Shown here in pieces: positions 19,801-32,134 of a stretch of DNA of 64,000 bases. A program made the translations under genes and the position numbers. This stretch comes from Scytalidium lignicola (lineage: Eukaryota; Ascomycota; Leotiomycetes), in the NCBI GenBank assembly GCA_002812745.2, contig NCSJ02000166.1:1-64000 (forward strand). The letters are read 5' to 3'. Each line of letters opens with the position of its first letter. Position 1 is the first letter of the stretch. Under the pieces are notes generated by a model. The model searched no databases. It was not told the DNA's origin and saw only the letters and a list, made by a program, of their open reading frames with translations.

Positions 19801-22800
19801 TTATGTTGGCGGTTGGTGTTTGGTTTTGAGTTTCAATATGATGCTAGGCTTCCTCTGGAGACTTGGAGGCGCCGAATCTGGAAGCGGCTTGCGAGCTTTG
19901 ATAGGAGGAGTAGGTGACACTGATGCTGTCGGGTTTGGATTTAGTGCAGACACAACAGGTGCTCGTACTTGCTGCGATACAACTGTCTGTGGAACTATCT
20001 GTGGATCTTGTGCTGGCAAAGATGCTGGTGGGGGTAATACTTTTGCACTTGGTGGTGTAGGGTTGGCACGTGATCGTTGGATTGCCTCCAATTTTGAACC
20101 GTTTATCTTTAGTTTGATAATCTTACTTGGAGGTGTACCGTTAGAACTGTCGGGAGGAGCCGGTCGTTTTAGTGATTTCGGCAGCGCGGCAATCACTTTC
20201 GAAGGCTGTCGCACCAGAGGCTGTGGTGGTATATTCACCGCTTGAGTTAGGGGCTTGTAGATAGGCTTTGGTTTAGTCCTAACTCTACCCGTTTCCTTGA
20301 ATACTAGCTTCCCCTGAATGATCTTAGTATAGTTGAATGAAGACAAATAACAAGACGCTTACCTTGCCCAAGTGCTTCACCTTCCAATAACGAGGCAACC
20401 TCAACACAATAGGGAATGATTCAACCGAATCATAGAGCATCCAGCATACATCAAGCAGGTCTAACTCTCCACCCAGGTCTATAACTGGAGACTTTATGGC
20501 CATCCATATAGACTCCTTCAAGACTGCATCACCTCCCAATTCATCTTTCAGAGCAACTACAGCACCTGCAACAGATGTGGTGCGTTCAAACAGAGCCTTT
20601 CGGTCAGTTGCAACTTGATCACTTTGATCCATGACTAAAGCATCCTCTTCAACAACTGCTGGTTCTGCTAGTTTATATTCTCCAAAAGCCACGGTTGCCA
20701 TGCCATAATAAAGCACATGGTCAAGACGATGGCGAACAAAAGTTGACGGATCCGTGCTCAGTATATTTAATAAAAGAGAAGATACGGAGTTGCTAATCAG
20801 CAAGCCCAGATCGGCCAGGGCTTCAAAAGCTTTGATCCGGACGAGATCCAGGGTACCATCATGAAGATACTGAGCAAATTCCAAGGCGTCGATAGGGATA
20901 ACGCCAGCTTTCATAAGACGCTGCTTGCAATCCAAGACTGTAGTAGTGTATATGTTCTGGTATGAGTGAATCCATTCATCCATACGCCGATATCGATCAA
21001 GCTCCTCAATCACAGTATCGCGGAACTGTTTTGGCTCTACATCTTCCTCTTCATCATCGAATTGCAATTCATTAGAAATTTTCTTTGACGGAATTAAAGA
21101 GTCTGTTAGGGCTAATAGAAGGTTGGCAATATAATGGTTATCAGAAAACTCGTTATTGCCGTTATCATTAAACCGGAGCTGATCAAGAATGAAATGTCTA
21201 GCTTCCTTAGGACATTTGCCGTCATTATTGCGAATTTTTGCCATGGCCCTTGGAATAGCGCACTCAACCCAGTAAGCCTTTTTATCAGAAAAATCATTCG
21301 CTCGCGGAGTTTTGGTCCCTGGATAGCAAAAGAATTCCTGGAAAGCTTTCTCTAAATGCTTCATCCCAACCCAGCGACAGTTTGCAGTTGCATGTGTCTT
21401 CAGGATCTCAGCCGCCATCGTACGGATTCCATGGAAGTACCGGCGGTCCATCAACGTTCTGATGAGGAAGGTAGCAACCAGGGGATGAGGAGGGCTATTA
21501 CGCAAGAATACCATGGATTCATGCTGTGCCGTCACATCTCGATCTTGCTGGAGTTGAGAAACATACATGTATGCAGGCATACTGACGAATGTTTTCTCGC
21601 AAAGCCATTCAAAGTCAGCATCAATGCGAATCCACTCATACGATTCTTGGTCCATCTTTGCCTCGGTTTCAGCATCCCAATCAGCTAGACCCCACTCCAT
21701 AACTTCCTCGCGAGATTGAAGCACGTCTCCCAGGCAATAAATGAGGACATCATCTTGGTTCTCGGCTGTGATGTCCACCCCGGCTCCAGCAGTAGCACGT
21801 TCCTTTTGTCGTCGACTACGTTTCAGGCGTTTATACTTGGTATTGTAAGGAATCTCGATCTTGCCAGCACCTTCTCTAATCTCTATGATATGCTCGTATG
21901 GTGTGCCATCCGCCTCGTGAATTCGTATAGTCATAGGGCCTGTAAATACCGGCTGGACTTCTCCGATTTGTATCTGGTTAGCCTCTTCTTTGAATCTTCT
22001 CATAAAATCACTCTTCGGTATCTTCTGTTGGTCCGGTTTCCGCTCATGAACAAACAGTTCTTGTTTCTGAGAGATTGTCATCTCAACGCACATTCGCTTC
22101 CTATTAAACCGCTGAGCAATAGAGAATCTTGGGCATCCAGCTCCTAGAACCCATTGATTCCAGAATGTCTCCGTCTGCCTATACTTCGTTGTTTTTTCGC
22201 AGCTTCTGCGGAAGCCTTCTGTAGAAAGAACACTATCACCACCAGTGTTTGCTGAAATGATAATCTTGGATATCACTCGCGTCAGTCCAGCCGACCCCGT
22301 GAATTTGGCAATACGCCTATCAAGAATAAATAAGACTAGTGGTGCCTTCAAAGTCATAAAATCTTGCTCAAATGTGCCGAGGTGAAGATATGCTCCTAGA
22401 GCATATATCGATGGTCTGTTTATATCCAGCTCCACTAGCTGATCGGTCAGAATTTTCTGCCTGAAAAGATATTCGTTATTTCCACATAAGCTCTTCATAA
22501 AAAGCCCCGTAATGAATTGCGATATCCCGATTACAACCCATCTATCAGTTGCCTGGTTTGGTATGATACTGACACCTATCCACTGGCTTGCAGCAGCATG
22601 AACCAGCTTCCTTGTATTCTCAACTTCGGGGTCGATGACGGCTTCTCCAAAGAGAAGGCGGGAGCTACAAAGCGAGAGTGAGGCAACATGTTCGGTGTCA
22701 GTATTCATGTCATCGACGAAGCAAATTTTGTACTCAAGAAATGGGTATTTGCCAAAATTAAGGGAAAAGTAGTCAATAGCATGTGCCATTGGGGCACAAG

Positions 22801-23974
22801 TGTTTCGTAGCTCTTCGGCCCGTCCAAGGAGACAAAAACCTAGAACTTGAACCGCACCTTGTCCAAGCTTTTCACCTTCCTCATCCTCCCGAAACTCTGA
22901 GAGATCGACAAGCTCAAATGGGCCGATGGCAAATCCTATATGTTGGGGCCCAACTGGAGTCGTAACCATAAACGAAACTATTTTCTTCGAGCTATCAACC
23001 AAGTCGACAACATCATTTACCATCTCTCCTGGACCAACTACTGTCATGTCCAACAATTTGTCTTCATCGCTTAGGGGAATATCGTCCTGATCATGGGAAA
23101 CAACCGTATTCACACCGTTTGGCATGTTCCCAAAATGATGATTCTTGCCAGGATGTGCTTTGTGGTGCCGTGGCTTCTTGAGGGCGTCTCTAAGAGTTTT
23201 GGCACATTTAATTGATAATTCCCACGTGCATCGCATCGCAGGGTCATCGACACAAGGGAAGATAGAAGATGCTGTACCAGGATCTATGCCATGTCTTGTA
23301 TAAACATGGGGATATCGGCTGTCTCCTTCTCCTAAACCAACAAACTGCAACCCATCACGAAAGTTCTTTGTATGAAAAGGAATGCTGATGGTTATTGGTA
23401 GGAATCCAGCAGACTGCTGCTCGGCTACTTTTGGAGTTAAAGTAGTCGGAGTAGTTCCACCTGCGTTTATGCCTCCTTCAACCACGATCGACGAATTTCG
23501 TGCTACAGATGCACCAAGAGCCCGTTGCTGAAGGCTATTCGGCGCAGATTCCGAGAATGGGTCTACCTCTTCGATGCGGACAGTCTTTGGAATAACGATT
23601 TCAAGCGCTCCATCAGGTCTTGGATCGTCGTAGAGCGGTTTTAGCCTCTCCTGCTGCATCTCATAATGCTCTGCACCCCATAGATAATGTTTAGGTATTT
23701 GTAACCTCCTGAACGGATCCTCATAACTTGCGTTTGCTGCCCGATTGTTCACTAAAACCTGATTCAACTGTATAACACATTGTTGTGCATCTACCTTAAT
23801 CGTCCGAAGATCCTTACTCTGGGGTAAAATCGTAATCTCTGTTCGCCCTACGAGACTCTGGGAAGCAAAATCAATCTCCAGCTCCACTTTCTGGTGAGAA
23901 ACGACAAATCCATACTGTCGGAACCTAGGCGCTGACAGCTCTTGACCTTCCATTTCCAGTAACAACCCAGGCAT
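19801..23974 (-). CDS. TAF2: TFIID subunit Taf2 (M1 aminopeptidase-like)
   Basis: Two exons: 23974-20363 and 20313-19801, giving about 1374 aa. Taf2 is the large TFIID subunit that contacts the Initiator and core promoter. The N-terminus (FVVSHQKVELEIDFASQSLVGRTEI) opens the M1-peptidase-like fold; then come FPCVDDPAMRCTWEL and the AAASQWIG helix. Where M1 peptidases have HEXXH, this protein reads HAAAS, so the zinc site is lost, as expected for Taf2. HEAT-like helices follow, and the last 170 residues are Pro/Lys-rich and probably disordered. The donor is gtaagc at 20362. The acceptor could be 20314 (49-nt intron, TACTAAG-like branch) or 20323 (40-nt intron, three more residues); both keep phase 0. 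The first is preferred because a 40-nt intron is very short. The gene is convergent with CDC26. Confidence 0.93.
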
Positions 23975-25022
23975 ACTGATCCCAACTGAACAACACCGTC
24001 AGATCTGGCCTAGATCCGCGTCCAACGACCCGCAAGATGGCCTTCTACGAAGCTCTCATCAGTCCGCCTCAACCCCCTCAGCTCCTTCGATTATGTATTT
24101 TTGCACAGACCACAAATACGCGCAAACTTGTGTTATGAACGGAATTTTGGAGTTGTGAGAGCTTATGATGCTGTAGAGTCGTGCCCGAGAGGTGCGCCTA
24201 TCGAGCGTGTCGTTCGAAACGTGGTGCAAGGTGTATCGCAGAACTAAAGGTGAACAACGGAACCAGCAGTATTTTCCTGCGAAACGGAGATTATGCACAG
24301 GATACTTCCTATAAAACGTGGCTATGATATAATATCCATCGGCCCTATGCTCGCTATGTGTTTCCACACTAAAAATAGTGTTCTAGACCTATTGTTAACT
24401 TGTTCTCGAACTTCGATGTTGTTGCGATTCGCGATTTCCCAGGAGCCAAGCAAGAGCTTACCATGGGTGCCTAAGGCAAAACAATTGACATTGTCTTGTG
24501 ATTCTACTTTCTACTAAGGACTTTAGCAATTAGATGGTTATGTGCTTGCAAATTAGAATATTTGAGATTTAATTAACTACGTTTTTGGTTCATATGACTC
24601 TTTCTAAAGCTTATGCCGATGAGTGTTTGATGGTTTGAAGAGCAGGGGACCATGCCAGAAATGGTAATGACGGCAGGCGTAGTAACAGAAAACGCCGGTA
24701 GCCGCGCCTGAGTTTGGCGCGCGGCTCATTTAAACTCTTACAATCAGGATACCAAAGAGACCAATATATACAACCTTTAACTTTTAATACAATCGATTTC
24801 CTATAAACATACAGAAGAAACAATGGTTCACAATAGTAATATAATTTCCAAATATAACACCATCGAACCGAGTTTACCATATTGACACATATTATTGTAC
24901 TTCAAACGCCAGTTCGCCCATCCGATGACAAACTCAAACCAGAACTAGTCCCACAAACACGCCCCGCCAAATGAAGCACTTTCGATTTGACGTTTTGGAT
25001 GCTTTTTATCTATCCCTCCTGA
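23975..25022. other. Intergenic upstream of TAF2, downstream of the SAS4-domain gene
   Basis: About 1 kb. A 33-codon plus-strand ORF at 24037-24138 starts 63 bp from the TAF2 start, but I could not extend it into a recognisable protein through splicing. Otherwise no gene seen; 24500-24620 is A/T-rich. Confidence 0.45.
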
Positions 25023-26596
25023 TCATCCATCACTCCGCCGTTTAACTCTCCTTTTTCTCCTGGCATTTGCCTTCAAAGTTTCTTCGTCCAAATATTCTTC
25101 CGGGAGGTCGAAGTTCTTTTGTGCCACGTCTGGAATAGGGTGACCCCATGCTGCAACGCTTCGGCCACTGCGTCGGTGCTTTCCAAGGGCAGCTTCTCGG
25201 AGATACGGTTTTGGAAAGAAGGATTTAAATTCCTTTTCAACATCAGGAGGTGTTTCTTGGTGCTCCTCGCTTTTCAGTCGCTTCCGAGGTCGCTTCGTAA
25301 CAGGAACCGGTGCTGATCGGGCAATAGCTTCTTCATGCAATTGTCTTGCTGCTGAGGCATCTACATCGCTATAATCTGGAGGATCGCCATCACTCAAATC
25401 ACCTTGGTCATCTTCTGGTTCTGGCTCTACGTCCTCTTCAGCCTCTTCCTCGGCCTCCTGCTCAGCACTAGCTTCGGCTTGAGCTTGTTCCCTTTCTTGT
25501 TTTCGGCGTCGCTCCTCTTCTTTCCACATTCGAAATTTCTCCAGAATTCCTTCGCAGCCTTTTATAAAGTGTTCCCGAGCAGGTTCGTATTCTTTTTTCT
25601 TGCTTTCCGTGATCCCACTAACACCCATCAATTTCAACCAATCATGGCCCTGAAGCCCTTCCAACAGACGTATAACCTGGTCTTTCTCATGTTGAGCCCG
25701 GCCTTTGTCACTATTTCGAATAGCTCTCTCCTGCCGCTCCGGCCGACGATGAACTGTTTCGAAGTATTCATCTGGTAATGGATCCTTGAGCTGCTTTCCG
25801 GCTTTGTAATGCGAATCAAGAAAGGAGAAATCCACTCTTTGCGCATCATATAAATCGTCAAAGAGGGAGTCAGGATATATCTTTACCGAATAGTCCATAG
25901 ATGGGCCACGCTTCCGTTTGGGTGAAGTGGGCTCCTCTACTTTCGGACCCGACGGCTTAGCTGAATCCGTAATGATAATAGGTGTATCGACGTTCAAAAA
26001 ATCTGTAACAATAAAACAATTAGCAGAAAACCCAAGGACTCTGCAAAATATATCTTACGATCTTCTTTTGGTTCATTCCCAATAACTTCATCGTATTCTG
26101 GAAAGTATGCTGACAGCTCGCTCTTGAACCGCGCACCTTCCTGGGATCTCAACTTTCGCTTTTCATCTTTTGTATCGGCATCGCTAGGTTGTAATCTATC
26201 CAGTTCATGTTTGATGCCATTGGTAATCTTTTGGCGGTGATTTGTCTGTTGTCGCGGTGAATGTTCCGGCTTCTTAGAATTGTGTTGTGGGTCGGGATTC
26301 TTAGGGACAGCAGCAGTAGTAGGCGCGTGTGGCCTGACAACGAGCGGACGGGTATTGGGTGGAACAATCGGTTTTGAATTGATTTCTATCGCAAATCTAG
26401 CTCTCTTTTTATCGTAGGGACCCTCGTCGAGATCTGCGGTGTGTATGGAGCGCTTTTTTTGACCGGTATTAGCTCGCTGTCGGAGGTTATTGTCGTGGCC
26501 GGGTTTGTTGACTGGAGGGGTTGTCGCGACGATGTTGTCGTTTCTGGTCGTAAGGCCTTCAGTCCTTCTGGAAGACCTTGTTGAACGTGTCGCCAT
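25023..26596 (-). CDS. SAS4-domain protein (Something About Silencing complex subunit 4-like)
   Basis: Two exons: 26596-26059 and 26002-25023, giving 505 aa. The intron is 56 nt with a gtaaga donor, gctaat branch and ttacag acceptor; the junction is phase 1. In yeast, Sas4 links Sas2 and Sas5 in a histone H4 K16 acetyltransferase complex acting in silencing. The domain covers roughly residues 240-345: HRRPERQERAIRNSDKGRAQ, then HEKDQVIRLLEGLQGHDWLK, then MGVSGITESKKKEYEPAREH and FRMWKEEERRRKQE. The N-terminus is basic and disordered with a KKRARF motif. A Glu/Ala-rich acidic stretch and several basic clusters follow the domain, ending in ARRKRRVKRRSDG, a likely nuclear signal. Filamentous-fungal homologues are generally only named by domain, so complex membership is inference. 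Confidence 0.8.
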
Positions 26597-27280
26597 TGGC
26601 TATAATTCTATCGTAGTTCATGTTTATTCCGGTTTATCTGAAGTTGTCACAGCCGCCCTCATAGTGTTGAAAGATCAAGCGACGGGTGGCAGCCTTTCAG
26701 CACGGAAGGCGCGTTGAGTCAAACGCGGGAGCTATTGAAGCTTTACTCTGAGAATGGCAAATTTCTTTGTTCCAGCACATTCAATCTACACTATATTCTG
26801 AGCATGCGTCTATATTCTAATTCTCATTTTATTCACTCGCTAGGACTATAATTCGGTCTAGGTATCTATAAACTTTACAATTTGCATTCAATGCGTGCCT
26901 GTATGATAATTTGCGACATTCGCGATACGAAGGTAGGGGATACGGAACAAGTTTCTAGGCGGCAACTGACAAGGTATTTACAGCGCCTCAAACGCTTTTC
27001 TTTGATGACATTATCACAAAACTTGATCCATTACNTTTTTAATCATAAATATAATATCTCCAGCTATATCTATATTGGGTATCATTATAATCATTAACTA
27101 TAAATCTCCATAACCAAGCCCATTGCTTAGGTGCCTGTACAGTCATGTCGTTATTGTGCCTCGAGCAGGCGAACTATACCTGAGCTATGCCAAAGAGCTC
27201 CAATATGTCTTTATCTATTCCCCTTTGTTCCCTATCCATTTACTATTTCAAGTCAGAGGATCTATTATCCCGCCACACTC
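26597..27280. other. Intergenic between the SAS4-domain and IQ-motif genes
   Basis: About 680 bp with an A/T-rich core (27010-27110) and an N at 27035. It holds the SAS4-domain gene promoter and the 3' side of the IQ-motif gene. No coding signal accepted. Confidence 0.5.
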
Positions 27281-28977
27281 TCACACCTTGTCAGTTTCTT
27301 GTTCATGATGTTTTAAATTGTCTTCAGGAAAGAGATACTTGTCTCTCGTATGCATAATCTTTTCCACTATTTTCTTTCCTCTCTTGCGAGTCTTGACATA
27401 GGCTTCAAGCCCTACTAGGACAGCATAAGAACGGGAAATTGAGACATGGCTCATATCTGCGCCAGCATCTTTCAATGCTTGGATAAATGCTCTAAAATTT
27501 GAAACTATCTGCAAGTTAGTAGGGAGGTATAATGCATATTGGCGTGAGATGCCTTACCTGGAGGACGATAATGACCACTAAGGGGGCTTAGTTTTGAAAT
27601 TCGTCCATCCTTTATCTTGATGAGGCCTGCAGCGGAGATTCTGGAACCATGGAGGAAGGAGGAATGTTGGAAGGCACCAGACTGCTTGATTCCCACGTAG
27701 AGTCGAAAACTAGTATCCGCAACGAAAATCCATGTATTCTTCTTGACAGAACCTCGAAGTAGTTTATTGAATATCGTAGCAGCAGAAACATGCCTAACCT
27801 TCTTGATCCCTTTGGCATTATCGAACTCAGGATCCGCATACCTATGCGCACGATCTGCCTCCTCATCTGAGCTCTCACTAGAATTACTTCCAGAAGCCTC
27901 ACTCGCTGTGTCATCACGTTGCGCTGCTTCTTCAGCAGCAGGAGAGAAAGCAGGTGTATTATCATCAATAGGTACTATTCCATGAATAGAATCCTTGAAC
28001 TTCGTCGTCGTATCAATCAGAGCACCATTCTTTGCCCAACGTAGCCTACCCTTATCATCAATCTTTACGAGATAGTCTAACCTCTCCTCCTTCGATAAAT
28101 ACCGTACTCGCTCTCGCTCCAACCTTTCCCGCGGACATGCCTGGCAATCAATAAAGCGACCCTCCCCATAATCCAACCAGTAAAAGAAGTTTTCTTTTGT
28201 GTTCGACTTCTTCCATTCCTCGTGATAGATCTTCAGATTGCTCCCATAGCGATGCTTTAGATCGACCATCTCCAGAAAATATTGAAGATCCATTATCATG
28301 GCTGCTTTCTGCCTTTTTGCCTTCTCTTCTGCATGTCTTTTAAGCTTTTCTTCATGCTGGTTCTGTGATTGATTGCTCTCGTCATCATCAATAACATCTT
28401 CATCTTCATCTTCGTCCTCAGGATCTTCATCCCATCCTGCTCTCCGTGCGATCAGCCCCACCTTCTTCCAATTCTGCATTGCAATAGATGAGCTTCTAGT
28501 CCTATTGACTGGGGCATGTTCATCCGTTGTAGGAACATCTAGACTTGCTCGTGGTCTAGGTGTGGTCAGGTTACGGTATCGAGCTTCCTTGATTGCTTCC
28601 ATCCATCTCGAAGTTGCATCTACACTTAATCCTTGCAATTGTCTCCGCACCCTGTGGCCTCTGTAGTTTCTTTGGATAAGAGTCGCAGCCTTAACCCTCT
28701 CTTCATCCGAGAGATCCGGACGCTCGAGTGATAATCGCCTGTTAATAACAATTTCCTCTTCTTTCCTTTCCTGGACACTTGATATTCGCCTGATTTGTTC
28801 TGGTGATGGCGGGACCAAAGAATCCAGGTACTCTTGATGTGACTTTGAAGAATGGATCGAGGACTTCGAATCGGACTTTGAATGCTTGAAATGTCGAGAC
28901 ACATCTTCAGAATGTTCGACGTTGTGTTCATGACCCGGTACCTGTACATTATCGGAGGACTTGGAATAGGTAGCCAT
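27281..28977 (-). CDS. IQ calmodulin-binding motif protein
   Basis: Two exons: 28977-27558 and 27504-27281, giving 547 aa. Intron of 53 nt with gtaagg donor and gatag acceptor. The nearer gcag acceptor would shift the frame, so the acceptor 4 nt further on is required. An IQ motif is visible at AATLIQRNYRGHRVRRQLQG (about residues 97-116), the classic IQxxxRGxxxR calmodulin-binding helix. The following folded region contains YFLEMVDLKHRYGSNLKIYH, NFFYWLDYGEGRF, ERVRYLSKEERLDYLV and a C-terminal module with HSSFLHGSRISAAGLIKIKDG and LSPLSGHYRPPVSNFRAF. The same order occurs in plant IQM proteins and their fungal relatives. A run of Asp/Glu (about residues 185-200) separates the parts. Calcium signalling through calmodulin is likely; the precise role is unknown. 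Confidence 0.85.
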
Positions 28978-29824
28978 CTCACGGTAGTCGCGGGGCTAGT
29001 AGCGTAGAAGTTGCGATACGTATTGCTCGTATTGAAGGCGTGGGGAAGAGATGGCGTTAAAGTAAGAGTAGCTTTCTTGCTTCAATATAGGTCTTCGTCA
29101 TCCGATGTGACGGAAATCATCCTCATGCGTGCCAAGTAAGCTCTCTTATTTACCTCACGTCCCTTCCCGTCAAATAGTCCCTTGGGTCTATTTTCAGGTA
29201 CATAACTGATCTACCAATCTTTTTTCCAGAATAAATATTGCCGTTGTAAGATCTACAGTGGCTGTTGATGGAGAGTTATAAAATGACGTAGTAGTTATTC
29301 CTCGTATTTTCGTATCTTTATGATTACTTAGCCTTGCGCCTCAATAAGGGTAGCCTTGTCGCAGCAAGGCTGGCATATTCAAGCGTACGTACGTACTTAC
29401 GTACCATAACTACGCAGTAGTCTTCACATCGCAGCAAAAAAAATTCGAATATCACCTTTATAAATTATCAACCCTGGCTATGCTATCGACTAAAACTAGG
29501 ACCTCTAAAGTCTAAAGTTCAACGCTAGTGCTACGAATACAGGAAGCTAAAACGATTACATTAAAATGCTGTAAGAGTCCAAAATATCCAATGCCTACCG
29601 TCCTCCTGACAACGCCCATGATCACAAGTGATCTATGCTGAGATATCCCCATCGAGGAGTAGGACTTCTATTAATGCATACAATAACGATTCATCACAGC
29701 GTAAACCCCCTCTAACCAGCATTATCATCCTAATGCCAGCAAAGGATGACGCGAGCAAAACGTAGATCGCTGATAAAACCCGCCATGAAGTGAAGGCAAA
29801 ACATCTTCGTCAATCGTGATCTCC
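28978..29824. other. Intergenic upstream of the IQ-motif gene
   Basis: About 850 bp holding the IQ-motif gene promoter and the 3' UTR of the phosphotransferase gene. It includes a GTAC-rich patch (cgtacgtacgtac, near 29384-29405). No gene seen. Confidence 0.5.
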
Positions 29825-31291
29825 TTAGTCCATTCTTTTTTCGGTTGGCTGTCCGTTGCTTGTAGGAACATGGCCATTCTTTTCTTTGAGGGCCTGGAGC
29901 TTCTCCGCCGGTATTGTCAAGCAGTTAATGCCCAGGTATGAGCAAATACTGGTAATGACCAAGTACGCCCATCTAAAGTAGGCTATCAATGCGAAGACAC
30001 AGTATCCCCGAAGATACATCAACTCTAGCTGAGCACTAAGGGCCGGGATACCGATCCTTGGAAGATTAGCTAAGATAGCTCCAACAACGAGTGGCCATAG
30101 CATGACCGTCCAGTATGGGAACGGCTGCCGGGTCAAATGGGCCAGTATAATCTTGGTAGTCATTCTCCCAAAGACAAATGCCATTGTGATGCAGAATAAG
30201 ACAAGTCGGTTTTCCGTCATCAAGGTGGAATACGGAGACAAGAGCCATGCACCAGTGGCAACGGTGAAAACCACCACAGGCGTCCATTCCAAAAATACCG
30301 GCAGGACAGGAAGGTTATTTTGTCTTCGGGCTCTTGCAACGTTGATCACACAAAATGGTAGGTGCACGCAGAACAATGATACGATGAGGATAGGTATCCA
30401 CAGATCGATCAGAGAGTAATCCCCGAAAAGCTCATGGTAGCCAAGGAAGTAGTGATGTCCAAAAAGGTCTGTAAGTGGATGCGTCCAAATCTGTGGCCCG
30501 TAGTACCCCGACAGAATCATAATGGTACAAGCAAGTATGAGGCCTTCTGTTGGACCGTTGAAGACACCAAGGTATAGCGTATGGGTATGATAAGTCTCCC
30601 AGGTCGAGAAAAACATAGGCAGACAGGGAAAGAGGGCTGTAAAAATGCCAGCTCTGGATGTTCCTAGTCCCATGGCTGCGGTCTCGAGCAAACTTGCAAG
30701 AGTACAGTTGAGTGAATCAATTCCGTGGTCGAACAACTCTCCAAGTCCACTAGAAGTACCCGTTCGTCGTGCCTGCTTTCCATCCACGTTGTCAAATGTA
30801 GAGTACATCCATAGACCGAAGGCAAAACTGTAATATAGCCATGATGGTCCCTAATTAAGCGGTCAGTCTGCAGATTCAGAATGCTTATGTGTTTTGCAAA
30901 GTTGGTGAACACGTACTGGTCCCACCAAGTCTGGCATCCATATCTCGAGAAACAGAACATTTGTCACTATAAAACCGAACCCCATCAAGGTGACCATATT
31001 TGGCGCGATCCATATTGGCAGCAGCTCCACGAATGCATTCCACTACCTCCCTGTTAGTATTCTATACTGACATGTGTCCATAGAAGGGTATATTTACATA
31101 GTGTTTGAGGATGTAGTTCGATATATACGACTTGTCGACACTTGAGTACTTGTACGTTTTGAGATGGGAGAGAGCTTCTTCAGTCAAGCACTCAGCAGCT
31201 GCTTGTTCTAAAATAGTATCCATCAGCATAAAATACTCTTTTTTAAATATGATTCCTGGCTTAGGTGATACATACTTTTGCTGGGCGCCAT
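29825..31291 (-). CDS. Choline/ethanolamine phosphotransferase (CDP-alcohol phosphatidyltransferase)
   Basis: Four exons: 31291-31276, 31207-31098, 31042-30917 and 30850-29825, giving 425 aa. It performs the last step of the Kennedy pathway, transferring phosphocholine or phosphoethanolamine from the CDP-alcohol to diacylglycerol in ER/Golgi membranes. The CDP-alcohol signature DG(x)2AR(x)8G(x)3D(x)3D is exact: D107, G108, A111, R112, G121, D125, D129. The N-terminal block LKTYKYSSVDKSYISNYILK and IAPNMVTLMGF are also diagnostic. Several hydrophobic helices follow (for example FFSTWETYHTHTLYLGVFNG, then TEGLILACTIMILSGYYGP). The first coding exon has only 16 nt; phases and a strong atactaac branch in intron 2 support the chain. 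Sequence alone cannot separate CPT1 from EPT1 specificity, and yeast EPT1 is dual-specific. Confidence 0.93.
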
Positions 31292-32134
31292 CGGTGAATT
31301 TGATGTCGTGACTGGAAGGGGTAGCAAAGCCTGCGGTGAACCCGCAGATAATCCTGAGGACCGAATCTTGCAGAAGGGGTAGTCGGGATACGCTCCGACC
31401 GCGCGCTACTAGTAAATTTTTGTGATTTTGAGATGTGGGGAGAAAAGTGCTAACAACGCATACTTTTCTCTGACTTCTTGTATATACAGTAGGAGAGAGA
31501 GGCTTCTATGGAAAGAACAAAGTCAGCGTCGGACAAGGAGGATTAAATTTCGGCAACTCAGGGATTCGCGAACTCCAGAGGTTCCGTGACTTCCAGCTCG
31601 ACCCCAACAGGGGCGAATGCTCTAAGCACGTGAAAAAATATTTTCACATGATTTCCTGTCTGCTTCCGGCCACAACGCTCTGCACCCGCGGATGATATCA
31701 TTATCAACTCATCAATACTCTAATTCTGATTTTACCTATGGATGTCATACGGTAATTAATACTATTGTGTAACTGTACTTGAATCCTCCGGCAATGCGGT
31801 ACCGGAATCAAGAAGATGCAGTGCAGCACGGATGTATTGTAACGGCCAAGTACTTTTTATGTATTACTACGGAGACATGAATATGCTACCACGTCCGCTA
31901 TTACCTCCTCCTTTCTCTTTTTTCCGAACGTGTCTATCCATGAAATAAGAGATCCCAGCGCCTTGAATATTAAGAGTGAGAGGCACAAACTACTCCCAGA
32001 ATAGAGCCACACTCATGATGATGTAGAGATGCTAAAAATGCGCGACGAAAACAATATCAACCCATTGCCAGATTCAATGCACTTCCGTTAGGATAAGAAA
32101 AGTAACAGTTTGCAAATTAAATTTTTGGACGATT
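31292..32134. other. Intergenic upstream of the phosphotransferase gene
   Basis: About 840 bp with the promoter of the phosphotransferase gene and the 3' region of the GPI-protein gene. No coding sequence supported. Confidence 0.5.

Noticed and set aside
20324..20346. TAF2 second exon starting at its own Met (20346)
   Set aside because: This Met lies within the intron; splice signals and phase join the segment to the main TAF2 exon.
24037..24138. Short plus-strand ORF close upstream of TAF2
   Set aside because: 33 codons; possible splice extensions gave no recognisable protein, so a real gene could not be supported.
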